Assembly: GCA_025667525.1 (NCBI GenBank)
Contig: CM046876.1
Coordinates: 570,087,469-570,151,468, forward strand
DNA from: Glebionis coronaria
Taxonomy: Eukaryota; Streptophyta; Magnoliopsida; Asterales; Asteraceae
Length of the DNA: 64,000 nt
Direction: 5' to 3'
Made by a program: the position numbers and the translations under genes. The notes under the pieces are model-generated. The model searched no databases. It saw nothing but the letters and a program-made list of their open reading frames with translations, and had not been told where the DNA came from. Below are positions 22,012 through 33,309 of the stretch, piece by piece (the first letter of the stretch is position 1; every line of letters begins with the position of its first letter).

Positions 22012-22455
22012 AGGGACAAAAGGGCAAACCCATAAATTTGATTTTGACAAGGATACACTTCAAAGCCACCGAAAGTACCTTTTTAACTGTATAAATTTGA
22101 TTTTGACATGTCAATACTGGATGATGCTGCACATCTCCAATCCTTCTAAATCATAGCAATTTGTAGATGATCACTCGGACTCATATAAGATAATAAGTTT
22201 CAAAATAAGCCCAAAAAAAAAGAGCATAATAACTATAATCCAAAACCATATAAGCTGACTTTTGCCTAAAAATAAACTTGAACAGACACCTAAGGTTATA
22301 AAGTTGAGCTTAGGAATTTATATAAACACGTTAAAGACATAAACTAAAAACAGCTTATTATGCACATAAACAATAAATAAATTAGCTACTGACATGATAA
22401 AGAACAAACACAAGGATTAGTAACTAACGAGAAACAATGGTGCTCGCGCGTTGCA

Positions 22456-23333
22456 GCAACTCTAGTATCCTTGTTTTGACAGAGTTGTGGTATGACCAAC
22501 ACATAATGGCCTACCTTCGGAGTACAGTTGGAAACTGCTCATTTGAACTCAAATCATGAACTTTTGCTATGCAAGATCATCCTCAAAACTAAGGCATGTA
22601 TTTAGCTGATTGGTTTGGGTCACACTGGGTTCACCCATGAACACTTTTGGTTTGAGTATAAATCTATGCGGATTACTACCGTAATATAACGATGATTCAG
22701 GAGGTTGAAAGCATTTGAATTCACTATTCCCAACCTCTGATATATGACATGTCTCAGACCCAAAAAACACAAACACCTACTAAACACACTGAAACACCAA
22801 CAACCCATAGAATGTGATAATCATAAACCTATTGCATCACTGTGTTCCTAATTTTCATATGGGTAATCCTATCGAGTTGTACGAGAAACTATTAGTTCTA
22901 GTGTACGATCTGAAAATCAAGAACACAAACCATATCGATATTAACCCAGAAAGTATCAGTTCTAGTGTACGTCGTACAATGTGAAAATCAGTAACTAATT
23001 CATCGCCGTTTTACTAATATCAACAAGGAATGTATCAGGTATGATGTTTTTGTTAGTTCTTGTGCTATGAATTATAGATTTTGATTTATGGAACCTTCAT
23101 AAGCTATAAATTGTTAGATATAAAAAATTATAGGGGATGGAAGTGGCAGCAAGATAGTGATTTACGGAACCTTCATACAAGTTATTGATTTTGGTTTCTA
23201 TGAGCTTCATACAATTTTTAAGGTTTGCAATATTTTTTGAAAATTTTGGAGGCTTTTTTGTTGAAACATTTTGTAGAATGGGTGTAGTTAGTTTTGAGCA
23301 GTTGTTTTATCTTTGTTGTTGTTAGGAATTGAT
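22456..23333. other. Non-coding stretch
   Basis: No gene recognised. About 60 bases at 22458-22520 (ctagtatccttgttttgac...) recur at 31308-31366. Short ORFs at 22567-22808 lack any family resemblance. Confidence 0.4.
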
Positions 23334-23474
23334 TCAAGTTATTTCTTTCTGCCCTGTCACTGTATGCTCTACAGTTTTCACCTTTCCAAATGAGCCAATA
23401 CCAAGTGGTTTCCCGAGCTTATAGTTACATAAAAACATTTCCACACTCTTCCCACCACGCGCTGATCCCTCCAT
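23334..23474 (-). pseudogene. N-terminal fragment of a SnRK1 (KIN10-like) protein kinase
   Basis: A 46-codon minus-strand frame from ATG at 23474 reads MEGSARGGKSVEMFLCNYKL, then a kinase glycine-rich loop GIGSFGKV, then VEHTVTGQK, and ends at TGA 23334-23336. Plant SNF1-related kinase alpha subunits (KIN10/KIN11) start almost the same way, with the loop G-x-G-x-F-G-x-V in the same place. Reading is lost just where the VAIK lysine motif should follow. No further kinase exons are seen, so this is an isolated gene fragment, perhaps carried by a transposon. A cut at an exon boundary is possible. Confidence 0.75.
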
Positions 23475-23778
23475 GGCTTACCCTAGATAAACGGTTGACT
23501 TACTGATTTAATAGCTATTGAGTTCGAAAATTAATGTAAGAGACATTAAGATGACAAGCCATTTTATATTTCAGGTTGTGTTTAAGTAGAAAAGTTGACA
23601 GTCCTTTGGATTTTGTTGATGTCATGAGTATGGTTATCTTGATCTGTTCTGTGTGTTTGACACCTGCACTATCCCTCGTTAAGAGCTGTGTGGCTATCAA
23701 AGTTTGGCATTTTAGAGCTTCTGTGTTGTTTGCTGTTTGTCCCTGATTGCTTGTCCTCTTATGTGTAAGGGTTACTAA

Positions 23779-24969
23779 CAGCGACGGAGACAGTAGGGGG
23801 GCTAGCGGGTGCTTGGCCCCCCCTAACCATCCGAACTAGCCCACCTCTTAGTTGTGTTTGTGATTGGGAAGCTACACTGTATAAGATGATAATTAGTTTA
23901 TTATTAGAAGTTTTAGAAATGGAGATATAAGTTTCTGATGAGGAAGATGACTCAGGGGGATATTGTGGACCAAAGAAAAAAAAGCATATTTACGTTTTTG
24001 ACTTTATTTTAGATTTAAAGTTTCATTTCAGCCCTTGCAATATTTAACAGCTGATGAAGTTAATTTTAATTTCATATACATGATGGAGATAAAATATATA
24101 CATATAGTAAAACGATAAACTTAAAAAAGTAGATGCAATTTTTGGAAGTTTCATTCTATTATGTAGTAATATTTTTTTTCTTTATCCCGCTAAGGGCTTG
24201 TTCGTTTGATTTTTGTATTAGGATGTGTAAAATTTGAGCACTGTCTCAATATATGATGTCTGATTATAAATAAATGTATAATTGTTTGTTTTAAATGCTG
24301 AATAAAAATTTGAGAAAAGTACTACTATTTTATCCTAAAAAGAAGTTATATGAACATTACAAGTGACAAGTGAAAGGTTAAATACGTAAAATTATGAAAT
24401 AAGTCATTGACTTATTGTACAAACCATCATTCACCTGGCTTATTCTGAAATGACATGCGTTAATTTTAAGCTCAAAACAAACAAAATACAACTCACTTAA
24501 TTTACGCACTTATTTTTCAATTAAGACCTATTAAGTTCTTATCAAACACCACCTAAATGTATAATAAAATGAGACTCGTATTTTTTACGAAAACTCTAAA
24601 TATTAATTATATATTAAAACTCGTATTATATACTCTGCGATAAATAATTTCGTTCCCTCTAGCTCAAATTTTTGGTTCTATCTTTGTATATCGGCGCACA
24701 TACCTTATAACACTAAGTATAATATAAACACTCATTCCTATAAAATTCTTATAACACACTACAAAAAAATCCTCGTTCACTCATAAAAAAATATGGATCA
24801 CGGCCGCTAAAGGGTTGGCGATTGGACATATAACGTAAGGATTGTGTCAAGGTAGTGCAGTTTGGCGGCGCTTTAGAACAAAAAAAAAGCCTTATAGCAT
24901 GTTACCCAACGTTGCATGTTAGTCATGAATTTTGGCCCCCCTTAATGTTAAATCCTGGCTCCGCCTCTG
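23779..24969. mobile_element. Non-autonomous hAT element
   Basis: Flanked by the 8-bp duplication GTTACTAA (23771-23778, 24970-24977). Inverted ends: left CAGCGACGGAGACAG, right (minus strand) CAGAGGCGGAGCCAG. These sequences and the 8-bp TSD are typical of plant hAT elements, whose ends are often CAGNGGCGGAGCCAG. Runs of GGGGGGC/GCCCCCC follow both ends. No transposase ORF is present. A MITE is nested at 24194-24553. Confidence 0.85.
24194..24553. mobile_element. Tourist-like MITE nested in the hAT element
   Basis: Flanked by TAA (24191-24193, 24554-24556). The ends are imperfectly inverted: left GGGCTTGTTCGTTTGAT, right (minus strand) GGTGGTGTTTGATAAG. It is about 360 bp and non-coding. 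The TIR match is weaker than in the other DNA elements here. Confidence 0.55.
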
Positions 24970-25169
24970 GTTACTAATAGGTCTATGGAAGCTATGCATG
25001 GAGTATACCATCGTCATTTTTGGTTTGTTGTTATATACATGGTGCAATGCTAAGTCCTTTCTGACCTCGGGGCTTACTTTTGGATAGTAGTGGTGTTCGT
25101 GTGATACCCAGGATATAAAAAAGATGAATGGAATATTTTTGAGTCAATTGTTGCAAAAAAGATGAATTG

Positions 25170-25492
25170 TGTAGGGTTTAATCCCTACAATCCTGGTTAA
25201 CTAGATGCGGAATACTCGATCGAAACACACACAGACGAATCGACAGAAAATAAGGCGACGCCTACAAGGTAAATCCCTAATCGTTTCCCGATTAGTTTAT
25301 TGAAAGAATGACGTGTTTGGTTTGTTCCCCCCGCCTCCTTTTATAGAGATGAGGGGGAACCGACTATAACAAGTCCTACGGGTCGGGTTGGGCTTAGACA
25401 TTGCCAACCGACCTTTATTCTTGCTGATTAGAAAACTAGACTCTTATTACCCTAGACATCGATTTAGGCTAATACTATGACTAAACATAACA
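25170..25492 (-). repeat. 3' LTR of the Tork-type element
   Basis: Left LTR, the 3' one in element orientation. The minus strand carries a TATA-like box (rev. of ttttatagagatgag, about 25340-25354). Confidence 0.9.
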
Positions 25493-25512
25493 TTTTCCAC
25501 CTTAGGCATATA

Positions 25513-26034
25513 TTAGCCTATCCCAACACTCAGCAATTCCAAGCAGTGTTGTAACTTGCGTCCAGGTACCACCTTCGTCAAGGCATCCGCAGTATTGTGT
25601 TCAGTACCCACCTTCAGAACTTCAACCGTCTTTGCTTCCAAGACTTCTCTGATAAAGTGATAACGCACATTGATGTGCTTTGTCCTTTCATGAAAAACAT
25701 GATTCCGCGATAAGTGAATCGCGCCCTGATTATCACAATTAACTGCAACAGTGTTGAGCTTCACGCCCAACTCTTCCAAGAGTCCTCTTAGCCAAATAGC
25801 TTCCTTCACAGCCTCCGTAAGGGCCATATACTCTGCCTCTGTAGTTGAAAGAGCCACCACGTGTTGTAGCGTTGCCTTCCAGCTTACAACACATCCTTGT
25901 ACTAAAAATGCGTAACCAGTGAGAGACCTACTCTTATCCGGATCCTTAGCGTAGTCTGAATCAACAAAACCTGTTACGTCCACATGGTTGCCACGATTTG
26001 TCCCATACACCAAACCCACGTTTACAGTGCCCTA
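25513..26034 (-). pseudogene. Copia RNase H domain, cut off by a premature TAG
   Basis: From 26019 the minus-strand frame reads through FVDSDYAKDPDKSRSLTGYA, LSTTEAEYMAL and DNQGAIHLSRNHVFHERTKH to DALTKVVPGRKLQHCLELL, the standard copia RNase H end. It is separated from the reverse transcriptase frame only by TAG at 26032-26034, in the place of the codon after KYL. The Asp of DSDYAKD, the Glu of TTEAEY and the Asp of CDNQGA expected for the catalytic site are present. Confidence 0.9.
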
Positions 26035-27513
26035 CAAATATTTCATAATCCACTTCACTGCTTTCCAATGGAGTTTACCCGGATTCGCCAAATATCTGCT
26101 AACTACACTTACTGCATACGCTATGTCTGGCCTCGTGCACACCATCAAGTACATGAAGCTCCCAACCGCATTTGCATACGGCACCCTACTCATTCTTTCA
26201 ACTTCACAATCCCTAACCGGGCATTCCTTCAACGACAGCTTGAAGTGCCCACCCAATGGTGTCTGAACCGACTTCCCATTGTCCATTCTAAACCTTTTTA
26301 AAACTTTAGAAACATACCCGGATTGTGACACCCTCAGAATCTTGCGACTCCGATCCCTGACGATCTCCATACCAAGAATCTTCTTTGCTTCCCCGAGCTC
26401 TTTCATGTCAAACTCCCTTTTAAGCAAAGACTTGGTAGCCGCGATCTCAGCCTTGCTTTTACAAGCAATCAGCATATCGTCTACATATAACAATAGATAG
26501 ATATACTCCCCTAGTGCATAACTCTTGTAATATACGCAGCTGTCGTAACTGCTACGCTTAAACCTGTTGCTCAGCATATACTCATCGAACCTCTTGTACC
26601 ATTGCCTAGGTGACTGCTTCAAACCATAAAGAGATTTCTTTAACAAACATACCTTGTTACCTTGTTCAAATCCTGGTGGCTGCCTCATGTAGATCACTTC
26701 TTCAAGATTTCCATGTAAAAACGCCGTCTTTACATCAAGCTGCTCCAGCTCATAATCTTTACACGCAGTCAATGCAAGTATAACCCGAATAGATGTGTGT
26801 CGAACTACCGGCGAAAATACTTCATTGTAATCAATACCTGCCCTTTGTGTGAATCCACGAGCCACCAACCTTGCCTTGTACCTAGGCTTTTGAACACCTT
26901 CAATCCCTTCCTTTATTTTGTACAGCCATTTGTAGCTCACCAGCTTTTGCCCAGCTGGATGATCTACCAACACCCAGGTCTTGTTCTTCCTCAGAGAATC
27001 CATCTCTTCTTTCATAGCATCTTTCCACTTAGAACTGTCTTCACAAGCAACTGCTTCCTGGTATGTCAATGGTTCATGAGTATCTTCTTCCTCTGCTGCA
27101 GCAAACGCGTAAGCAACCATATTACTCTCATCCCGAAACCTTGCCGGTTTCGTTCTTGTCCTTGGCTCTCTATCCCGAACCAATTGATAATCTGTGAGAT
27201 CCGGTGGATGGTCAATTTCTTGAACCCCTGCATCTTCATCATAGCCATCTTCGTGATCTGATTGATCTTCCTGATCTGTCTTGTCTTCCTGACCTGGATG
27301 GTCTTCCTCAGGCGTATGATTATTTAACCTCTGCAGTTCCACCTCAAACTGTAATTCCTCAACAGACTTATCTTTTCCTGCACCAGAATCCTTCAACGTG
27401 TCTTTGTACATGACACTTTCATTGAAGACCATGTTCCTGCCTGTGACTATTTTAGGTGATTCATTATCAAGCCTATATAGTCTGTATCCCTTCACACCTT
27501 CAAGATACCCCAA
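26032..27513 (-). pseudogene. Copia reverse transcriptase region
   Basis: 493 codons. After an acidic, low-complexity linker (EEDHPGQEDKTDQEDQSDHE) comes the copia RT: YQEAVACEDSSKWKDAM, LVARGFTQRAGIDYNEVFSP, LDVKTAFLHGNLEEVIYM, then the catalytic LLYVDDML. The end of the frame is the RT/RNase H junction (SRYLANPGKLHWKAVKW). The ORF is out of frame with the upstream integrase because of a slip in a run of eight A (27512-27519, plus strand). Confidence 0.95.
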
Positions 27514-28498
27514 AAAAAACGCATTTTACCACTCTCGGCTCGAGCTTACCTTGTTTAACGTGTGAATACGCGACACAGCCGAAAACCCTCAACATCCCAT
27601 AATCACTAGGATGTCCCGACCACATCTCCATAGGTGTCTTCTTCTCAATCGCTGTCGATGGTGACCTATTTATAAGATATGCGGCCGTACATGTCGCTTC
27701 CGCCCAGAAGGTCTTGGGCAATCCAGACTGTATTAATAAATAGCGTACCTTGTCTATGAGAGTTCTATTCATCCGTTCTGCTAACCCATTCTGTTGTGGC
27801 GTCCCGACAACCGTCAAATGTCTAGCAATCCCACTCTCAGTACATATCTGATTAAATTCCCGGTTACAGAACTCAAGACCATTATCCGTCCTAAGCTTCT
27901 TAACCGTCCTCCCAGTCTGATTCTCTACTAACTGCTTCCACTCTTTGAACTTCCCAAATGCTTCGTGTTTGAACCTAAGAACATAAACCCATACCCTCCT
28001 GGAATAATCATCAACTATAGATAAGAAATACCTCTTACCTCCTAATGATTCCACCTGAGACAGACCCCATAAGTCTGAATGAACATAGTCTATCACTCCC
28101 TGAGTAGTGTGCCTTCCTACACTGAAACTGACTCGATGTGACTTTCCCAAAACACAATTCTCACAAAAATCGAGTTTACCTAGACTCTTCTTGCCAAACA
28201 AACCCTGCTTTTCCAGCACGTGTAGTCCCGCCTCACTGATATGTCCCAGTCTTTTATGCCAAACCTGCACAAGACTGTCTTTTTCTTCAACACTAGCATT
28301 AAGCTCACCGGCCAATGCATGGCCATCCAAAGAGTACACACAGTTCTCCCTTCTGGTTCCAGATATAATAACCCTAGAACCATTAATCACCTTGATTTTG
28401 CCCGACTGCAATTTTACGGTATATCCCTCTTTTTCAAGAGTTCCCAGCGATATCAAGTTTCTTTTCAATTCAGGAATGTACCTGACATTGTTTAACAC
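27500..28498 (-). pseudogene. Copia integrase region
   Basis: 332 codons beginning in the protease/integrase junction (NNVRYIPELKRNLISLGTL). The zinc-binding His-His-Cys-Cys set is visible (WHKRLGHISEAG ... CENCVLGK), and so are the catalytic Asp of HSDLWG, the Asp of RTDNGLEF and the Glu of LAERMNRT. The frame stops at 27500 just after the A-run frameshift, and upstream it is separated from gag/protease only by TAA 28520-28522. Confidence 0.95.
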
Positions 28499-28519
28499 GA
28501 AACTTGACCCATCTTTCAG

Positions 28520-29497
28520 TTATACCTTTACCTTGCCAATACCCCTGATCTTGCACTCCCTGTTGTCGCCCAACAGTACGCTGCCCCCATCGCATTCCAG
28601 AAAATCAAAAATTACATCTAACCTGGGTGACATGTGATATGAACCTCCTGAATCCATGATCCAATCTTGCAGTCTTTCTGCACTCATCACCATCATCACC
28701 TCAGAATTGTCATAAATCGAACCACTGGAGCTTGGTTGATCATCTTTCTTGACGTAACCTTTTGACTTCTTGCGATTGTTCTTCGGACAGTCTCTTCTCA
28801 AGTGCTCCTCAGATTGGCAAATAAAGTATTTGATTCTTCCACCTCGAGACTTCGATCTTGACTTTCCCTTTGACTGATGCGAATTCCTACGATCAGTTCT
28901 TCCCCTCACGTATAACCCTTCACCATCATCCCCCTTCACCTTGGATGTTTCTTTGATTTCCTTTGAATTTAGTGTGGCCATCACGTCCTCCAAAGTCAAA
29001 TCTTCCCGTCCATAAAGCAAGGTATCCACAAAGTGTTCGTATGATGCTGGTAAAGACGTGAGTAACAATAAAGCAAGATCTTCATCTTCGAATTTTACCT
29101 CAATATTTGCTAAATCAAGAACGATTTTGTTGAACTCATCTATATGCTCGGAAATCTTTCGTCCAGACGGCATGTAGAATGTATACAACTTCTTCTTTAG
29201 GTACAACTTGTTGGCCAACGACTTTGTCATGTACAAAGGCTCGAGCTTTGACCAAACCCCCGCTGCAGTCGTCTCCCCGGTAACTTCTCTCAGGACCTTG
29301 TTACCTAAACACAAAATCATGGCACTGTGAGCTTTCTTGTCAAGCTTAGATTTCTCTTCAGCTTCCATATTCGCGGGTAAAACCTCCAGAGCTGCTTCAC
29401 ATCCATTCTGGATTAATAAAGCACGCATATTGATTCTCCATAACCCAAAATCACCAGTCCCATCGAATTTCTCGATGTCAAACTTGGCTCCCGTCAT
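28520..29497 (-). pseudogene. Copia Gag and start of protease
   Basis: 325 codons from ATG 29497 (MTGAKFDIEKFDGTGDFGLW), with the retrotransposon Gag (UBN2-type) region containing SLANKLYLKKKLYTFYM and LLTSLPASYEHFVDTLL. The zinc knuckle reads YFICQSEEHLRRDC: the first Cys of the C-x2-C-x4-H-x4-C motif is Tyr, so RNA packaging may also be lost. The protease active site appears as WIMDSGGSYHM. It ends at a TAA (28520-28522) in the place of a Gln-like codon. Confidence 0.95.
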
Positions 29498-30442
29498 TCT
29501 TTATCCCTTTTATGATTTGTTAAACCTTGTGATAAACCCTCACAATCACAAACCAATAAAGTCCCTTCGATAACTCGCTAAACCTTGTGATACGTTAAAC
29601 CTCACAATCACGAATTACGAAGTCCCCTTGTGTAAACAACCTTGCAAAATTTTACTTTCTTTTTGTTTTATCAAAACAAAACAAAAAAAATTAGATAAAG
29701 TCCAACCTAATAAATATGGCCCAATATCAAAACAAGTTGATAAAACTTTGGCCCAACAAATATACGTACTATTACTAGGTTATTCTGTTGTTGTAATAGA
29801 ATTTTTATTAAACAAATAACAAAGCTCCTGTTCTTCTTCTTCGATATATCAATGGCGGCAAAAACCAGATACCACCAAACCTTCGATGAAGACTGAACCC
29901 TTTTTTTTCTTTCGATTACTATAACCTTGTCGATCTAAAACCAATCAACAAGAACACTACTCCAGCGATCGATCCTAGAAACCAGCCACTCGATGAGCCG
30001 AGCTCTGATACCACTTGTAGGGTTTAATGCCTACAATCCTGGTTAACTAGATGCGGAATACTCGATCGAAGAACACACACAGACGAATCGACAGAAAATA
30101 AGGCGACGCTCCTTTTTGTTTTAAAAACAAAAATAATAAACCATTTAATATTTATCCCAATATAAACCTTATGGCCCAAAAATAAAATGATTAAAATCTG
30201 TTAATAACTTTGAAGTATAATATTGTGTTTGACTTTCAAGCAGCCACAACACGTCTTCTTCCTCTCTCTCTCTCTGGTAACACAAACAAGAAAGAAAAAC
30301 AAACAATAGCAGATCCACTCAAAACCCTTTTCAAATTGATCTCTGCTACCTTGATGATGTCCAAGAAAACCCGAGCACCAATCCTTCTTTGATCGAGCCT
30401 AGTAACCAGTGCACCCTGCGAACCGGAGCTCTTGATACCACT
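29498..30442 (-). other. Duplicated leader with an internal U5 fragment
   Basis: Between gag and the 5' LTR there are two related leaders. Leader 1 (29498-30002) ends at a primer-binding site (30003-30015) followed by 94 bases of LTR end (30016-30109) that are a near copy of the LTR terminus. Then comes a second, diverged leader (30110-30429) and a second primer-binding site beside the full LTR (about 30430-30442). Both leaders end in related sequence (gatcgatcctagaaacc against gatcgagcctagtaacc). This looks like template switching between two related RNAs. Confidence 0.8.
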
Positions 30443-30768
30443 TGTAGGGTTTAATCCCTACAATCCTGGTTAACTAGATGCGGAATACTCGATCGAAGAA
30501 CACACACAGACGAATCGACAGAAAATAAGGCGACGCCCACAAGGTAAATCCCTAATCGTTTCCCGATTAGTTTATTGAAAGAATAACGTGTTTGGTTTGT
30601 TCCCCCTCACCTCCTTTTATAGAGATGAGGGGGAACCGACTATAACAAGTCCTATGGGTCGGGTTGGGCTTAGACATTTCCAACCGACCTTTATTCTTGC
30701 TGATTAGGAAACTAGACTCTTATTACCCTAGACATCGATTTAGGCTAATACTATGACTAAACATAACA
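30443..30768 (-). repeat. 5' LTR of the Tork-type element
   Basis: Right LTR, the 5' one in element orientation. It is close to the left LTR except for a handful of substitutions and small indels. Confidence 0.9.
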
Positions 30769-30773
30769 AATTG

Positions 30774-31916
30774 AATATGGTCAATTGTCGTCGTCACATT
30801 ATACAAAACTGTATCTGAGTAACCTTGTCAATAGAAGATAAGCAAAGATTAATTTTGATTAGTTTGTACTTTGCCTCTATATTATCTGATTTCTCAGTTT
30901 CTCTTGTGTGGAAACTTGCATGATGAGATTGTTTTATAATTGTAGTGCGGAATACTAGATGGTAGAATAAAAATGATTGTCTGCTGGTTTTTTTATCTTG
31001 TTTGCAGTCATTTCCTATTTTAGCACTATTCGTGGTCTTCCTCTCATGATTATTTATCATCTCGCTCTTCGATTGCTTAGGTCTAAGAGTTTGTGCATGG
31101 GTTGGGCATCTTTCTTCCTAGTTTGTTGCTGTCTATGATACCACCTATGCCTTTTCTCGGTCAGGTTTAATTTTTTATATTAGCGAGATAGTCTACCCCA
31201 ACCACAAAGTTCCATGAAAGAATTTTAGTATGTTTTGTAGTCTACCATATATATAGGGGTGTCGTGTGCCATAGTATATAGCCACTTACTCACTTATGCA
31301 TGTATTCTAGTATCCTTGTTTTGACAGAGTTGTTTATGACCAACACATACTGGCCTACCTTCGGACAGTTTGATTTGGATTTTTCTTGCGGATCACAGCT
31401 TGATACCCTATTGCTGGTTGGTATCTTTTGCTTGTTTTTCATTTGTTTGATATTTGCTTTACTTAGTGGACAGTATAATTTGATATTTTCTGGGAAGGTA
31501 TTAGGCCACTTAAGTAGACGAATTGGTTTTTTGTTCTCAACAGTTAAACATAAAAGGCAATAATTAGGCCACTTAGGTATATTAGAAGCAGGTGGAAAAG
31601 AACAAAGATCGTTGAATTGAACTTATCATGTTGACTCAGCCGGTCCCAAGCCCGGATAAAATGATGAGGGTTGATAAAGGCAAAACGAAATGCCTTTATA
31701 TAAAAAACTTGTATTGGTACTTGTTTCGGCTGGCCGGTCTAGCTATTGGAAAGAAGTCAAACAGTGAAACAGAGCTTTGAGTTTCTTGTGTGTGTGCGGT
31801 TTGCATAGTTTGCTCACTGGATATGGCTTTTGTAATTTGTTGGTTTTGCTTTATAAGAAGGCAAATATATATATATATATATGTTGATTGAGGAGGCATA
31901 AGTGCATTTTTATGTC
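30774..31916. other. Spacer without a recognised gene
   Basis: AT-rich sequence. A (TA)n run lies at 31866-31882. About 31635-31670 reads cagccggtcccaagcccgga, a phrase I have the impression of meeting in plant repeats, but I cannot place it. 31308-31366 repeats 22458-22520. The 87-codon ORF at 31300-31563 has hydrophobic segments but no family resemblance. Confidence 0.4.
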
Positions 31917-33196
31917 CATGGCAAGCCATGAAAGTACCGACACAATTATTTATAGTGGTTCGGTCACGAAACTTTTCTTCGCCCTACTTCACTCTTTGAT
32001 TATCCAACTCGAGAGTTACTTCACTAGTCAACAAGCTCCTTTCAAGGCGGAGAAAACCATACACGTTGCTTACACCATTTCCGACACTAAGCTAGATGTT
32101 GAGACCTAATCTTAGGTAGGAGCAATCTACACACGTAGCCTACTTCACCATTTTTCGACAAAAGGCTAGATGTCGAGTTCTAATCTTAGGTAGAACCAAT
32201 CTACACGAATTTTCACACTAGTTATATTTTATGACCCAACATAACAAACCTTGTGTTTTTTTGCCTAAACACATGAACCGTATAGATCTAAGTATACACA
32301 TAACTTAGATATATGACTCTAACATTATATCAAAGTATTAACAGAACTTATATCTACACACCTAACACCTAATCCAAGGATACCCATCACTTGGATCTTC
32401 TACCCTTATAAACACATCTAAGTGAACCCATCACTTGGATATACTACATATACATTAAGTCCAAGCATACACACAACTTGGATCTTCATGATTTATATTA
32501 TAGTAAAACTATAAACATAACTTAGATCTATAGAATGAGATATCTTTATCATGTTGTGAACCAATGATGAGAGTGTTCTTCTTATTGCACTTGAGAGGAT
32601 GAAAGGATTGAGGATAGAATCACATCTTAGATAATATTAATCAAAACTAACTAATCAAGGATCTAAGATGTTTTTGAAAGAAACTGTGCAAAAAAGGTTG
32701 AAAGAAAAGCTGGAAATGATCCTCTATTTATAGGCCAAGAGAGCAACGGCTATAACTACCCGCGGTTCCTTAATTGCCCTACGGTTCATTATCAATAATG
32801 AACCGTGGGTACAATTATTGAACCTCGGGCTTTGGAGTCTGTGCTCTTTTGTCCTTTAGTGGGGAAATGCTATCTGGTGAAGTTTATACCTCAAGGGTAT
32901 ATTCTTAAACAATTTGGAATATGCCAAATTCAAATTTCCATTTTCTTTTTAATAAAACATTTACTTAAAAATAAAGTTATTTAAAAATTACTTTTTCACT
33001 TTAATTAAAAGTGAGTTTTAAGAAAATATTAATCTTTGATCACTTAGTAAGGTAAATGACTTGTTTATTCATACCGATCAATATTTTCTTAAAACTACTT
33101 TGTCACTTTAATCAAGTGATTCATGATGAATGCGATCTTGGAGGTGCCAAGAGAAGTATACAAATGTATTATTGAGTCATTACGAGTACCTTAACA
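31917..33196 (-). mobile_element. Diverged, inverted LTR of the palindrome-carrying LTR family
   Basis: Read on the minus strand, it matches the LTRs at 35370-36880 and 43252-44860 along most of their length: the AT-rich 5' part, the GCGGTTCC palindrome (32762-32838), the ATCCAAG/CTTGGAT repeats and the AACTCGACATCTAGCC repeats. It is clearly older than those two. The outer end at 33196 has TTAACA, which gives a TGTTAA start on the minus strand. The other end is less certain and no TSD was found, so a solo or truncated LTR cannot be told apart. Confidence 0.7.
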
Positions 33197-33309
33197 TTTT
33201 ACATAATGTATTGCGATTTATACGTTTGTCATCAACAAAACACAAAGAGATTATATCGACTAAACATCGTAATGTTTGCACTAACAATTTGTAATACGCT
33301 TCAGGGTTT

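Larger units (their letters stand above)
15105..22455. repeat. Tandem duplication unit, copy 2
   Basis: Second copy of the F-box unit, in the same orientation as copy 1. It lacks the solo LTR and MITE/MULE of copy 1 but has gained a copia derivative at 17085-19600. Its tail (22163-22455) is not found after copy 1 but matches the first 288 bases of the window, which suggests at least three units. Confidence 0.85.
25170..30768 (-). mobile_element. Tork-type Ty1/copia retrotransposon, nearly complete
   Basis: LTRs at 25170-25492 and 30443-30768, both with TGTAGGGTTT...ACATAACA ends, and a 5-bp TSD AATTG (25165-25169, 30769-30773). The minus-strand polypurine tract lies at 25493-25505 and primer-binding sites (TGGTATCA-AGAGC and TGGTATCAGAGC, both minus strand) beside the right LTR and at 30003-30015. 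Gag, integrase, reverse transcriptase and RNase H follow in copia order on the minus strand with only three lesions. The LTRs differ at roughly seven positions plus small indels, so it is a young but inactive copy. Gag resembles the Tnt1/Tork lineage. Confidence 0.95.
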
